A DNA stretch of 30,505 nt from positions 1-30,505 of the forward strand of contig CALFXW010000034.1 of assembly GCA_937957805.1 (NCBI GenBank), written 5' to 3'. Numbering within the stretch: the first letter of the stretch is position 1; each line of letters begins with the position of its first letter. Under the pieces are notes generated by a model. That model was not told where the DNA came from. It was given only the letters and a program-made list of their open reading frames with translations, and searched no databases. The DNA is from an uncultured Sphingopyxis sp. Lineage in GTDB: Bacteria > Pseudomonadota > Alphaproteobacteria > Sphingomonadales > Sphingomonadaceae. Both the position numbers and the translations under genes were made by a program. Shown here piece by piece: positions 1 to 6,978 of this stretch.

Positions 1-171
1 TGGTTTGGCTCAATGGCACTGCTGGCCGATGGCTGGCATATGGCCACCCATGCCGGGGCAATGCTGATCACCGTGCTGGCTTATCGCTATGCCCAACGTG
101 CCGCAGGCGAGGCGCGCCACAGCTTTGGCGCCGGCAAGGTGGGCGATCTGGCCGGTTTTGCCAGCGCGCTG
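1..171 (+). pseudogene. Fragment of a DmeF-like cation diffusion facilitator (CDF) transporter, open at window start
   Basis: The frame is open from base 1 (W-F-G-S before the Met at 13), so the gene enters from outside the window. About 57 residues are visible. They include SMALLADGWHMATHAGA, which carries the Asp/His metal-site region of the second CDF membrane helix, and FGAGKVGDLAGFASAL, typical of the segment before helix 3 in DmeF/ZitB-type heavy-metal efflux pumps of the inner membrane. After FASAL the similarity stops abruptly and the same frame continues as a polysaccharide flippase. The remaining four CDF helices and the cytoplasmic domain are missing. I read this as a gene fragment joined by misassembly or recombination, not as part of a working fusion. 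Family recognition is from memory of motifs. Confidence 0.75.
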
Positions 172-1416
172 ATCCAGCAAAAGGAGGTCACCCGCCACGC
201 GATTCGCCAAGCACTGGGGCTACAGATTTTGATGAATGCGATGATGGCGGCGATGCAATTTGCCGCCGCACCGATCATCGCCGACTATTATGGCCAGCCG
301 GTGGTGGCGGACATATTGCACGTCCTTTGCTTCATATATCTCTTCACCCCCTTCATAATCGTGCCCGAAGTGCTGCTCGCCCGGACGCTTGAGTTCAAGA
401 AACAGGCAATCGTCGGGTTGAGCGCGGCGGCAGTCGGCGCGCTGGTCGCGCTGATATTGGCGTTGCAGGGCTTTGGCGTCTGGACTTTGGTCTTTGCGCC
501 CCTCGCCATCAGTTGCACCCGCGCCATCGGGTTGATGTTGGCGGCACGACTGCGGCCATGGCCAAGTTTCAACTTCAAAGGAGCCGGGCATATCGTCAAT
601 TTCGGGCTGCTGTTGATGTTCAGCCATTTATTCTGGGTGATCCAGTCGCAAAGCGACGTCTTTATCGCCGGACGGTTGTTCAACCCGCACGACATCGGTC
701 TCTATGCCGAATCGCTGTTTCTGACCCAATTGGTGATGTCCAAATTCGTCCCTGCGCTGAACCAGGTTGCCTTTCCCGCCTATGCCCGGCTGCAGGATGA
801 CCGCGACGCGCTGGCGCAGGGGTTTTTGAACGCGGTGCGGCTGGTCACGCTCGTCACCGCACCAATTTTCATCGGCATCGCGGCGAGCGCGGCACCATTG
901 GTCGAGATATTATTCGGGCATAAGTGGATTGGCATGGTGCCGATGATGCAGATGCTCGGCCTCGCCACACCCTTTATGACCGTACAAATCCTCTTTCCGC
1001 CGGTGAATAATGCGATCGGGCGGCCCGACCTCACCATGAAAGCATCGCTGGCCGGCGCGCTCAGCTTTCCCGTCGCCTTTTTCATCGGCAGCCGATTCGG
1101 CATCCATGGGCTGGCGGCGGCGTGGTTGCTGTGCGCGCCCCTCCTCCTCCTCGCCACCGCGCACATCGCGGCGCGCGGCAATGGCATCGCCGCGATGCGC
1201 GTGCTGAGCGCCGCCGCCCCCGCCATCGGCACTGCCTTGTTGATGGGGGCAATCGTCCACCTGTTGGGACGGGTTATGCCCGCTTCGCTGCCAATGGCGG
1301 TGCAACTGGCAGCGCTGGTGGGAGCAGGCGCGCTTAGCTACGGCGTGCTCTCCATCCTCCTGCAGCGCAGGTCACTCCTTTATGCGTGGGGTGTGCTCCG
1401 TCCCGCGCGCGGATAA
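154..1416 (+). CDS. Wzx-type lipopolysaccharide/exopolysaccharide flippase (MOP superfamily), N-terminus missing
   Basis: From about FASALIQQKEVT onward the protein matches the WzxC-like group of polysaccharide exporters, inner-membrane proteins that flip lipid-linked oligosaccharide repeat units. The phrase [G/S]SALIQQKEVT normally lies about 75 residues into these proteins, so roughly the first two helices are absent. The remaining 415 or so residues are strongly hydrophobic, with about ten likely membrane segments and family-like phrases such as QSQSDVFIAGRLF, PALNQVAFPAYARLQ and LFGHKWIGMVPMMQML. The stop is at 1414-1416. The upstream part of the frame belongs to an unrelated CDF transporter, with the switch lying in the shared word around 154-171. 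The true gene would have its own start outside this window. A second, differently diverged flippase lies at 27548-29068. Confidence 0.8.
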   Translation, partial: GFASALIQQKEVTRHAIRQALGLQILMNAMMAAMQFAAAPIIADYYGQPVVADILHVLCFIYLFTPFIIVPEVLLARTLEFKKQAIVGLSAAAVGALVALILALQGFGVWTLVFAPLAISCTRAIGLMLAARLRPWPSFNFKGAGHIVNFGLLLMFSHLFWVIQSQSDVFIAGRLFNPHDIGLYAESLFLTQLVMSKFVPALNQVAFPAYARLQDDRDALAQGFLNAVRLVTLVTAPIFIGIAASAAPLVEILFGHKWIGMVPMMQMLGLATPFMTVQILFPPVNNAIGRPDLTMKASLAGALSFPVAFFIGSRFGIHGLAAAWLLCAPLLLLATAHIAARGNGIAAMRVLSAAAPAIGTALLMGAIVHLLGRVMPASLPMAVQLAALVGAGALSYGVLSILLQRRSLLYAWGVLRPARG

Positions 1417-1454
1417 TTTCCCGTCCGGCCTTGCCTAGGGCTGGGCAAAGGCGC

Positions 1455-1763
1455 ATGGCTCAGGGCATGGCAAAACATTCGGAACTCGATAACCCCAGGG
1501 TCGCCGCCCATGCTTGGGCGCATTATTGGCGATTGATGCGCTGGATGGCGGGATTGGCAGTTGGTGCCGCAATTGTCGCAATTATCGGCCTTTGGTGGCG
1601 CAATCCGGGCGCGTCGATCCACCTGTTTATCGCCGCAGCGGCCGGGGTGATTTTTTCGGTGATGCTGGCTGCCGCGTTGATGGGGCTGGTTTTCCTGTCA
1701 TCGGGCACCGGCCATGATGAAGCGATTGATGATCTGCTGGAGGAAGAGCGTAATCGACCCTGA
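1455..1763 (+). CDS. Small two-helix membrane protein, conserved sphingomonad type, function unknown
   Basis: A 102-residue protein with two predicted membrane helices, about residues 31-47 and 57-80, and an acidic tail ending DDLLEEERNRP. The start at 1455 has AAAGG three to seven bases upstream. A second ATG at 1467 (MAKHSELD) is an acceptable alternative. The frame is open farther upstream to 1386, but that part overlaps the flippase and lacks hydrophobic or conserved character. The pattern HAWAHYWRLMRWM, then a helix, then FLSSGTGHDE resembles small uncharacterised proteins I associate with Sphingomonadaceae. I do not know a function. It begins 38 bases after the flippase stop and converges with the response regulator gene, so it could be cotranscribed with the flippase. 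Confidence 0.65.
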   Translation: MAQGMAKHSELDNPRVAAHAWAHYWRLMRWMAGLAVGAAIVAIIGLWWRNPGASIHLFIAAAAGVIFSVMLAAALMGLVFLSSGTGHDEAIDDLLEEERNRP

Positions 1764-1777
1764 AGGGCGCGATTATA

Positions 1778-2170
1778 TCAACCCATGATCGCGTCGGGGT
1801 CCGCGCGCGACACCAAAACGTCGGCAATCGTGTCGAACAATAATTGCATCGCTATGGGCTTATAGAGCACGGCGTCTGCACCGGTGGCGACGCATTCCTC
1901 CTCCAACCCCGGCGATGCATCAGCCGTAACGACGATGATCGGCAAATCGCGCAGATGATCATTGCGCGCGCGCAAATCGCGCATCACATCAAAACCGTCC
2001 ATTTCGGGCATCCGAAGGTCGAGCAGCAGCACGTCAAACGGGTCGGTTTCCAGCCGGGCGATGCCGCTGCGCCCGCCATCCGCCTCTGCCAATTCCAGTC
2101 CGGCGACGTGCAGCATGTCGCGCACGACGCGGCGGTTCATGGCATCATCCTCTATAAACAGGATTCGCAT
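1778..2170 (-). CDS. Single-domain (CheY-like) response regulator
   Basis: A 130-residue protein that is only a receiver domain. Its landmarks are the acidic pair D8-D9, the phospho-acceptor D51 in LLLDLRMPEMDGFD, T82 in VVTAD and K104 in LYKP. All five active-site positions of a working receiver are present. There is no DNA-binding or enzymatic output domain, so it should act by protein-protein contact or as a phosphorelay intermediate. Its ATG overlaps the stop of the histidine kinase gene by one base (TAATG), so it is the last gene of the EAL-kinase-regulator operon and is probably phosphorylated by that kinase. The cognate pairing is inferred from gene order. Confidence 0.9.
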   Translation of the reverse strand: MRILFIEDDAMNRRVVRDMLHVAGLELAEADGGRSGIARLETDPFDVLLLDLRMPEMDGFDVMRDLRARNDHLRDLPIIVVTADASPGLEEECVATGADAVLYKPIAMQLLFDTIADVLVSRADPDAIMG

Positions 2171-4623
2171 TACCGGCCGCCTGCCGCCCGTTTGGGCGCA
2201 TTAAGGGCGTGGGTGGCTGGGTCGGCACCATCGCCGGCCGCGCCATCGCGCGCCGCATTTCCGGCAGCATGCCCTTGGGCCTCGCGCCATTCGGACAGCA
2301 GCTTTGCGACCTTACTACGCGTAAAGGGTGCAAAGGTCACGCGCCCATTTATATCGGCATTCATGTTGGCGGGCAGCGCATCTGGTTCAACATCACCCAC
2401 CAGCAAAATGCGCCCTTGCGGCAGTGTATCGCCGGCCATTTCAATGAATTGCGCCAGTGCCGCGCCATCCACCAGCCAGTCGATCGACGCCTGTTGGGCA
2501 GCGGCGGCAAATTTGGCAGGATCGTCAACCGGCAGGATTTCCACACCATCGGCGCGCGCCATTGTGGCCAGCATCGCCCGGCGCATCGGATCTGCGGCCA
2601 GCAAGGCGATGCCATATCGACCATCGGCAACCTCGGTCGCGACGGCAATGTTGCCCGGCACAATTGCCACCACCGGGTTCCATGGCAAGAGCACGGTGAA
2701 ACAGCTGCCCACCCCTTCGGCGCTCTCAAGGCGGATATCGCCGCCCATGGCGCGGGCGATTTGGCGACAAATGGCAAGCCCCAGCCCCGAACCGGCATAG
2801 CTGCGGCTGCGCGAACCATCGACCTGACGGAACATCTCAAACACCGCTTCATGCCATTCGGCGGCAATTCCGATGCCGGTGTCCCGCACTGCAATCTGCA
2901 ATTGGCGATCGTCGCTGCTGCGCTCGACCGTCAGCGAAATCTGGCCTTCGCTGGTAAATTTCAGCGCATTGCCCACCAAATTGGACAAAAGCTGGGTCAG
3001 CCGATCCGCATCGATATTGTGGATATTTTCTTCAACAGCCGCATCAAATTTGACCGCGATTTGCCGTGCCGTTGCCTCTGTTTGATAGAGGGCGAGCACC
3101 CGCTCTGCCAGTTCGACCACATCGGTCGGGCGGGCATGAATGCGAAAGCCGCCATGTTCCATTTTGGCGACATCCAATATGTCATCGACCAGCGCCTTCA
3201 TCGTCACGCCCGAATCCTGCACCAATTGTATCTGCGCGCGCAAATCGTCGGATACGGCACGATTGGCGAGCATGATCTGCGTCATGCCCAAAATGCCGTT
3301 GAGCGGGGTGCGGATTTCATGGCTGGTGGATGCCAGAAACTCCGTCTTGGCGGCCAATGCCTTTTCAAGCTGCACGTTGATCCCCGCCAATTGTTCGGCG
3401 TGGCGATAGGCGCGGTTGCGGGAGCGCAAGGTAAGCAACACCAGCGCGATGAGCAGCGCAACGGTGACCACCGCTGCGGCCGCCACCGTATAAGTATAGC
3501 GGCGCTGCGATGCGACATCGCGCGCCAATTGTTCGGCGCGCAGCCGCTGGATGCGCGATTCCTGCGCCGAAAATTGAAATTGTGCGGCGAGCAAGGCCGA
3601 ACGGTTGGATGCGGTCAATTCGGTATCCGCATCATCGAGCCGGCGCACCGCCTCCAGCTGGCGCAGCGCCTCGGCGGCATTGCCGGTGCGCTCAGCCAAT
3701 TGATAGGCGAGGTAATGTAGGCGCCGGTAGGGCGCGGGCGACGTTTCAGGGGTAACGTCCGCAAATGCAGCATCGAGCAGCCGCAACGCCTCCGACGTAC
3801 GTCCGCGTGCCATCGCCGCCATGACAAGCACCCGATAACCGGTGGCCCGCATCTCCGGATGCGTGATGCGCTCGACCGGCCCCATGCGTGCAAGCGCAGC
3901 AATTGCCGCATCATAGTTTCCAAGCGATGCTTGCGTCCACGAAATATTGCTGTCGATCATCGCCATCTGGCTGCGCAGGCCAAGCTGCGCCGCCATTGCC
4001 CGTGCACGTTCAAAATACGGCAATGCCGCTGCGAAATCCGGCTCTACCAGCCATGACGCGCCGACGCCATTGGCATAGCTCAACTGAAACATCGGGTCAT
4101 CGGGCAGTGTTTCCAGCGCTAGCGCGAGGTAGCGGCGCGCGGTCGCGCCATCGCCCACCACATTATATAGCATCGACAATGCAAACAGGCTTTCGCCCTG
4201 TCCGCGCACATCGCGCGCGGCGATAAAGCCCAATTGCGCCTGCCGATAATCGCGCAGCGCACTGCCGAAATCGCGCGCACCAAATGCCATCAGGCCATGG
4301 AGCAGCGACACGCGCGCACCGTCCAATCGACCGGCCGCACCGGTGCGATGCAGTGCAGTGAGTTGGTCAAGACTGGTGCGGGCGCCCGCCGCATCACCGC
4401 TGCGAAATTGCGCGCGCGCCAGCACCGACAATATTTCGGCCCGGCTATCCACATCGGCGGCCCGTGCCAAATCTGCCTGCGCACGGGCCAAAGTCGTCGC
4501 CGGATCGCGCGCGAGCGACAGCGCCATGTTTTCGCTATAACTCGCGCGCGGTGCCGCCCAGGCGGACACAGGCACCAGCAACAGCAGGATGAAAAGGCAG
4601 CGTCGGAAAATCAGCCCGGTCAC
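2170..4623 (-). CDS. TPR-containing transmembrane sensor histidine kinase with a degenerate C-terminal receiver-like domain
   Basis: An 817-residue kinase. Residues 1-24 look like a signal peptide. Residues 30-330 are helical, TPR-like repeats, probably periplasmic. A membrane helix lies at about 377-399, followed by a short coiled coil. The HisKA domain has phospho-acceptor H435 in STSHEIRTPLNG. The HATPase domain has the N box around NLVGNALKFT (548-557), G1 DTGIGI (581-586) and G2 GSGLGLAI. After the kinase core, about residues 665-785 fold-match a receiver (LLAADPMRRAML, DWLVDGAAL, ILLVGD, APFTRSKVAKLL), but the acidic pair and the conserved lysine are missing, so it is probably not phosphorylated. 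The start overlaps the EAL gene stop by four bases, and the stop overlaps the response regulator start. The ligand sensed by the TPR region is unknown. Confidence 0.9.
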   Translation of the reverse strand: MTGLIFRRCLFILLLLVPVSAWAAPRASYSENMALSLARDPATTLARAQADLARAADVDSRAEILSVLARAQFRSGDAAGARTSLDQLTALHRTGAAGRLDGARVSLLHGLMAFGARDFGSALRDYRQAQLGFIAARDVRGQGESLFALSMLYNVVGDGATARRYLALALETLPDDPMFQLSYANGVGASWLVEPDFAAALPYFERARAMAAQLGLRSQMAMIDSNISWTQASLGNYDAAIAALARMGPVERITHPEMRATGYRVLVMAAMARGRTSEALRLLDAAFADVTPETSPAPYRRLHYLAYQLAERTGNAAEALRQLEAVRRLDDADTELTASNRSALLAAQFQFSAQESRIQRLRAEQLARDVASQRRYTYTVAAAAVVTVALLIALVLLTLRSRNRAYRHAEQLAGINVQLEKALAAKTEFLASTSHEIRTPLNGILGMTQIMLANRAVSDDLRAQIQLVQDSGVTMKALVDDILDVAKMEHGGFRIHARPTDVVELAERVLALYQTEATARQIAVKFDAAVEENIHNIDADRLTQLLSNLVGNALKFTSEGQISLTVERSSDDRQLQIAVRDTGIGIAAEWHEAVFEMFRQVDGSRSRSYAGSGLGLAICRQIARAMGGDIRLESAEGVGSCFTVLLPWNPVVAIVPGNIAVATEVADGRYGIALLAADPMRRAMLATMARADGVEILPVDDPAKFAAAAQQASIDWLVDGAALAQFIEMAGDTLPQGRILLVGDVEPDALPANMNADINGRVTFAPFTRSKVAKLLSEWREAQGHAAGNAARDGAAGDGADPATHALNAPKRAAGGR

Positions 4624-5498
4624 GCCCGCTTCCAGATGCGGTGGTCGCGCAGCGCCCGCCCGTCAAAGGGAATGGTGATCGACGCGGGATCAAAACGGTC
4701 AAGAAAGGCGGGCAGCGCATCGACCCGCATCGGCCGCCCGATCAGGAAACCCTGCATCGAATCGCAGCCCATCACCGTCAGCAACGCGTGCGCGGCGGGG
4801 GTTTCCACCCCCTCGGCCGTTACCTGCATGCCCAGCGCATGGGCAAGGTCGATGGTCGAACGCACGATCAGCGGATCGCGATGGCTGGTGCCGAGCGAGG
4901 TGATGAAGCTTTTATCAATCTTCAGCTCATCCGCCTCAATCTGTTTGAGGTAGGTGAGGGAGGAGAGGCCCGATCCATAATCATCGATGGAGATGGCAAA
5001 GCCCGCACCGCGCAGACGGCGGATATTGGCAAAGGCAAGATCGGGATCACCGATCACCGAGCGTTCGGTCACCTCTATGCCGAGGTCAACGCCCGGGCGG
5101 CTGGGCATTTTGCACAATTGGGCGACGATTTCTTCGTCGGTCAGCAAACCCGCCGACAGATTGACGAAAATGCGGACTTCATAACCATCGCGGCGCAATT
5201 GCGCCTGATCGACAATCGCCTGTTCAAAAGTCCATAGAGTAAGCGGGCGGATCGTCCCCGATTGTTCGGTGCGTTCGATAAAGCGATCGGGCAGCAGCAG
5301 CCCGCGCGCCGGATGGTCCCAGCGCAACAATGCCTCCACTGCATCGACGCGGCCCGAACGCATGTTGAGCTTGGGTTGGTGAGTCAGACGGAATTGCGCC
5401 TCACGCAGTCCGCGCAGCACCTCCCCATCAGCAAAGCTTAACGCAGGCTGCGAATCGCGAAGCGGCAGCGCATCGGTCAAAAGGCCAGGCAAATCCAT
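4620..5498 (-). CDS. EAL-domain cyclic-di-GMP phosphodiesterase
   Basis: A stand-alone EAL domain of about 292 residues from the chosen Met (MDLPGLLTDALP). The frame extends to 5579, but the extra 27 residues are basic, unconserved and run through the intergenic region. The metal and substrate residues of active EAL enzymes are visible: E55 in EALLRW, N113 in FVNLSA, E142 in IEVTE, D172-D173 in IDDYGSG, K193 in LKIDKSF, and the later Glu in AEGVET, followed by QGFLIGRP. The enzyme should hydrolyse c-di-GMP to pGpG in the cytoplasm. No membrane or sensor domain is present, so regulation probably comes through partners. It is the first gene of a tightly overlapping operon with the histidine kinase and response regulator, which suggests phosphorelay control of c-di-GMP turnover (inference). 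Confidence 0.92.
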   Translation of the reverse strand: MDLPGLLTDALPLRDSQPALSFADGEVLRGLREAQFRLTHQPKLNMRSGRVDAVEALLRWDHPARGLLLPDRFIERTEQSGTIRPLTLWTFEQAIVDQAQLRRDGYEVRIFVNLSAGLLTDEEIVAQLCKMPSRPGVDLGIEVTERSVIGDPDLAFANIRRLRGAGFAISIDDYGSGLSSLTYLKQIEADELKIDKSFITSLGTSHRDPLIVRSTIDLAHALGMQVTAEGVETPAAHALLTVMGCDSMQGFLIGRPMRVDALPAFLDRFDPASITIPFDGRALRDHRIWKRA

Positions 5499-5572
5499 GC
5501 AGTGACATTGCCTGAAACCCCTAAAAAAATGCTTAATTTTCGGGGGCTTCCGCGACCGGCGGCGGCCAATAT

Positions 5573-5601
5573 TTGTCAAATGGTTAACAATCGATTAAAT
5601 A
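5573..5601 (+). promoter_or_regulatory. Candidate sigma-70-type promoter for the 23-codon small ORF
   Basis: TTGTCA at 5573-5578 and TAAATA at 5596-5601 are separated by exactly 17 bases in an AT-rich patch that stands out from the GC-rich surroundings. The -35 hexamer sits inside the near-perfect dyad ATTTG-T-CAAAT (5571-5581), a possible operator. A start about seven bases after the -10 would give a short leader before the Shine-Dalgarno sequence at 5616-5621. The opposite strand carries TTGACA at 5580-5575, but no good -10 follows at the right spacing, so I do not claim an EAL-operon promoter there. Confidence 0.5.
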
Positions 5602-5628
5602 TGTTCGGCAAGTATAAGGAGCCTGACC

Positions 5629-5700
5629 ATGATGCTTTCGATCCTGGCCGACGCCTTTTACGGCAAAGACACAGCGGGCGACGTTTTCCCCCCGTTCTAA
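5629..5700 (+). CDS. Putative 23-residue small protein or leader peptide, unrecognised
   Basis: An ORF of 23 codons that starts MMLSILADAFYG and ends GDVFPPF, with stop TAA at 5698-5700. AAGGAG at 5616-5621 is a nearly ideal Shine-Dalgarno sequence seven bases before the first ATG. A good candidate promoter lies just upstream and a strong terminator about 70 bases downstream, so the ORF forms a self-contained unit of roughly 200 bases in an otherwise empty gap. The peptide has a short hydrophobic N-terminus and an aromatic/proline C-terminus. It matches no leader, toxin or ribosomally made peptide that I know. It could be a small protein, a leader peptide or a dual-function sRNA. Whether it is translated is not shown; the case rests on the signals around it. 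Confidence 0.5.
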   Translation: MMLSILADAFYGKDTAGDVFPPF

Positions 5701-5719
5701 CTTGCCGTATCTATGCGTC

Positions 5720-5757
5720 CATGGTCATGCGGCCACATAGCTGCTTAAGCGACCATG
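5720..5757 (+). ncRNA. Foldable 3' region between the small ORF and its terminator
   Basis: CATGGTC (5720-5726) pairs with GACCATG (5751-5757). Inside, GCGGC (5729-5733) pairs with GCTGC (5740-5744) using one G-U pair around the loop CACATA. The arrangement suggests a two-tier stem-loop in the transcript between the 23-codon ORF and the terminator. It could be an sRNA body or an mRNA 3' structure. A second tiny frame (ATG 5721 to TAG 5777, 18 codons) overlaps it but has no ribosome binding site, so I do not call it a gene. Confidence 0.3.
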
Positions 5758-5771
5758 CCATAGAATATCTG

Positions 5772-5804
5772 AAATAGGGGGGCCAAAAACCCCCCTATTT
5801 TTCA
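5772..5804. terminator. Strong, probably bidirectional Rho-independent terminator
   Basis: AAATAGGGGGG (5772-5782) and CCCCCCTATTT (5790-5800) form a perfect 11-base-pair stem around the loop CCAAAAA, and the plus strand continues with a T-rich tail. On the minus strand the A-rich flank likewise becomes T-rich. It can therefore end the small plus-strand transcript and also the phaB-RHH operon, whose last stop is at 5820. Confidence 0.85.
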
Positions 5805-5819
5805 TTATATTTCAATATA

Positions 5820-6059
5820 TTAATCTGACTGCCCGGCAGCGCGTCGGGCAAAAACCCATTGGCGAATGGCGCTCGCCAGATTGGGTGCAGGCACTTGTTC
5901 GAGGCGCGCCGCATCGATTTGCGCAACCAATGCGTTGACCGGCAGACCCGACCGTTCGGCCTCTCGGCACAGCGCATCCCAAAACAGCGACTCGATTCGA
6001 ATCGAGGTGGCGTGCCCCGCAATCGTAACGCTGCGTTTACACGCTACGTCGAATTGCAC
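5820..6059 (-). CDS. Ribbon-helix-helix domain protein (RHH_4-like)
   Basis: A 79-residue protein with the pattern KRSVTIAGHATSIRIESLFWDAL, then LPVNALVAQID, then ASAIRQWVF. I recognise this as the alphaproteobacterial ribbon-helix-helix group related to Arc/MetJ regulators. The short beta strand (RSVTIAG) would bind DNA as a dimer and the two helices form the core. The start codon is GTG at 6059-6057, three bases after the phaB stop, so translation is probably coupled to phaB. Many members of this family have no assigned target. Placement behind phaB suggests a link to polyhydroxyalkanoate metabolism or autoregulation (inference). The gene ends just before the bidirectional terminator. Confidence 0.8.
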   Translation of the reverse strand: MQFDVACKRSVTIAGHATSIRIESLFWDALCREAERSGLPVNALVAQIDAARLEQVPAPNLASAIRQWVFARRAAGQSD

Positions 6060-6062
6060 GGC

Positions 6063-6785
6063 CTAATACATATGCTGGCCACCGTTGATCGACAGCGTCG
6101 AACCGGTGACGAAGCCGCCTTCCTCGGAACAGAGGAACGCCACGCCCCGCGCAATTTCCTCCGCCCGGCCAAGCCGCCCGACAGGGATGCGCGCGACGAT
6201 TTTTTCGAGCACAGCTTCGGGCACAGCGGCGACCATGTCGGTGTCGATATAACCGGGGGCGAGCGCGTTGACGGTCACACCGAATTTTGCGCCTTCCTGC
6301 GCCAGCGCCTTGGTAAAGCCGTGGATGCCTGATTTGGCGGCGGCATAATTGACCTGCCCATATTGGCCGCCCTGCCCGTTGATTGAACCGATGTTGACGA
6401 TGCGGCCCCAACCGCGATCGCGCATCCCCTGAAACACCGCCTTGGCCATGTTGAAACAACCACCCAAATTGATGCGAATCACCTCATCCCACATGTCCCA
6501 GCTCATCTTATTGAGCGTCGCATCGCGGGTGATGCCGGCATTATTGACCAAAATGTCCACCGGGCCGACCTCTGCGGTAACGCGCGCCACCCCATCCAGA
6601 CAGGCTTGATGGTCGCCGACGTCCCATTGATAGGCTGGAATACCGGTTTCGCGGGTGAAGGCCGCCGCCCGTTCCGCATTGCCGCCAAAATTGGCGACCA
6701 CGGTCACATCCTTTGCTTGCAGCGCTGTCGAAATGGCTTGCCCGATCCCGCGGCTACCGCCCGTCACAATGGCAACTCGGCCCAT
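6063..6785 (-). CDS. phaB: Acetoacetyl-CoA reductase, short-chain dehydrogenase family
   Basis: An NADPH-dependent reductase that converts acetoacetyl-CoA to (R)-3-hydroxybutyryl-CoA, the second step of polyhydroxybutyrate synthesis, in the cytoplasm. With the start at 6785 it has 240 residues, normal for PhaB. The Rossmann motif TGGSRGIG is at 8-15, NNAG at 81-84, and the catalytic set is S134, Y147 and K151 in the YAAAK motif. The C-terminus TGSTLSINGGQHMY is characteristic of PhaB. The frame also offers an ATG at 6800, but GGAG then lies inside the coding region with ideal spacing to the ATG at 6785, so I prefer the latter. The gene is followed at once by the ribbon-helix-helix gene. No phaC or phaA is in the window. 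Confidence 0.9.
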   Translation of the reverse strand: MGRVAIVTGGSRGIGQAISTALQAKDVTVVANFGGNAERAAAFTRETGIPAYQWDVGDHQACLDGVARVTAEVGPVDILVNNAGITRDATLNKMSWDMWDEVIRINLGGCFNMAKAVFQGMRDRGWGRIVNIGSINGQGGQYGQVNYAAAKSGIHGFTKALAQEGAKFGVTVNALAPGYIDTDMVAAVPEAVLEKIVARIPVGRLGRAEEIARGVAFLCSEEGGFVTGSTLSINGGQHMY

Positions 6786-6978
6786 GCCCAACTCTCCCAT
6801 TTATCCACGGCCTTTAGTGGTCGTTGGTCGATGCACTATGCCGCCATCCCCCCTTGTCGTGAACCCATAAAAGCGCATCGTCGCCTATTAAGCGTTGGTT
6901 TGCATTTTTGTGCCAGAACACCGTTCGACCATGCGAAACACACTGAATTTCAGCAACGAAGGTGGGACCAACACCGAC

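Noticed and set aside
1..1416. A new CDF-flippase fusion protein
   Set aside because: Both parts are truncated at the join, the join lies on a possible shared word, and the other window edge shows the same kind of break.
1428..1452. A third hairpin hiding a ribosome binding site, before the small membrane protein
   Set aside because: The stem needs a bulged base and overlaps uncertain start positions, so the support is too weak to list.
2209..3720. A 503-codon open frame antisense to the histidine kinase gene
   Set aside because: It mirrors the kinase codons, has a basic Arg/His/Gly-rich composition, no recognisable domain, and the kinase on the other strand has all expected motifs.
5721..5777. 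An 18-codon frame after the 23-codon ORF
   Set aside because: There is no ribosome binding site, and the frame overlaps the paired regions and ends in the terminator stem.
6786..6978. Promoter pair in the phaB / GGDEF-EAL divergent spacer, such as TTCACG-17-CATAGT on the minus strand
   Set aside because: The matches are weak (four of six in each hexamer) and comparable to chance in a spacer of this size; nothing else convincing is seen.
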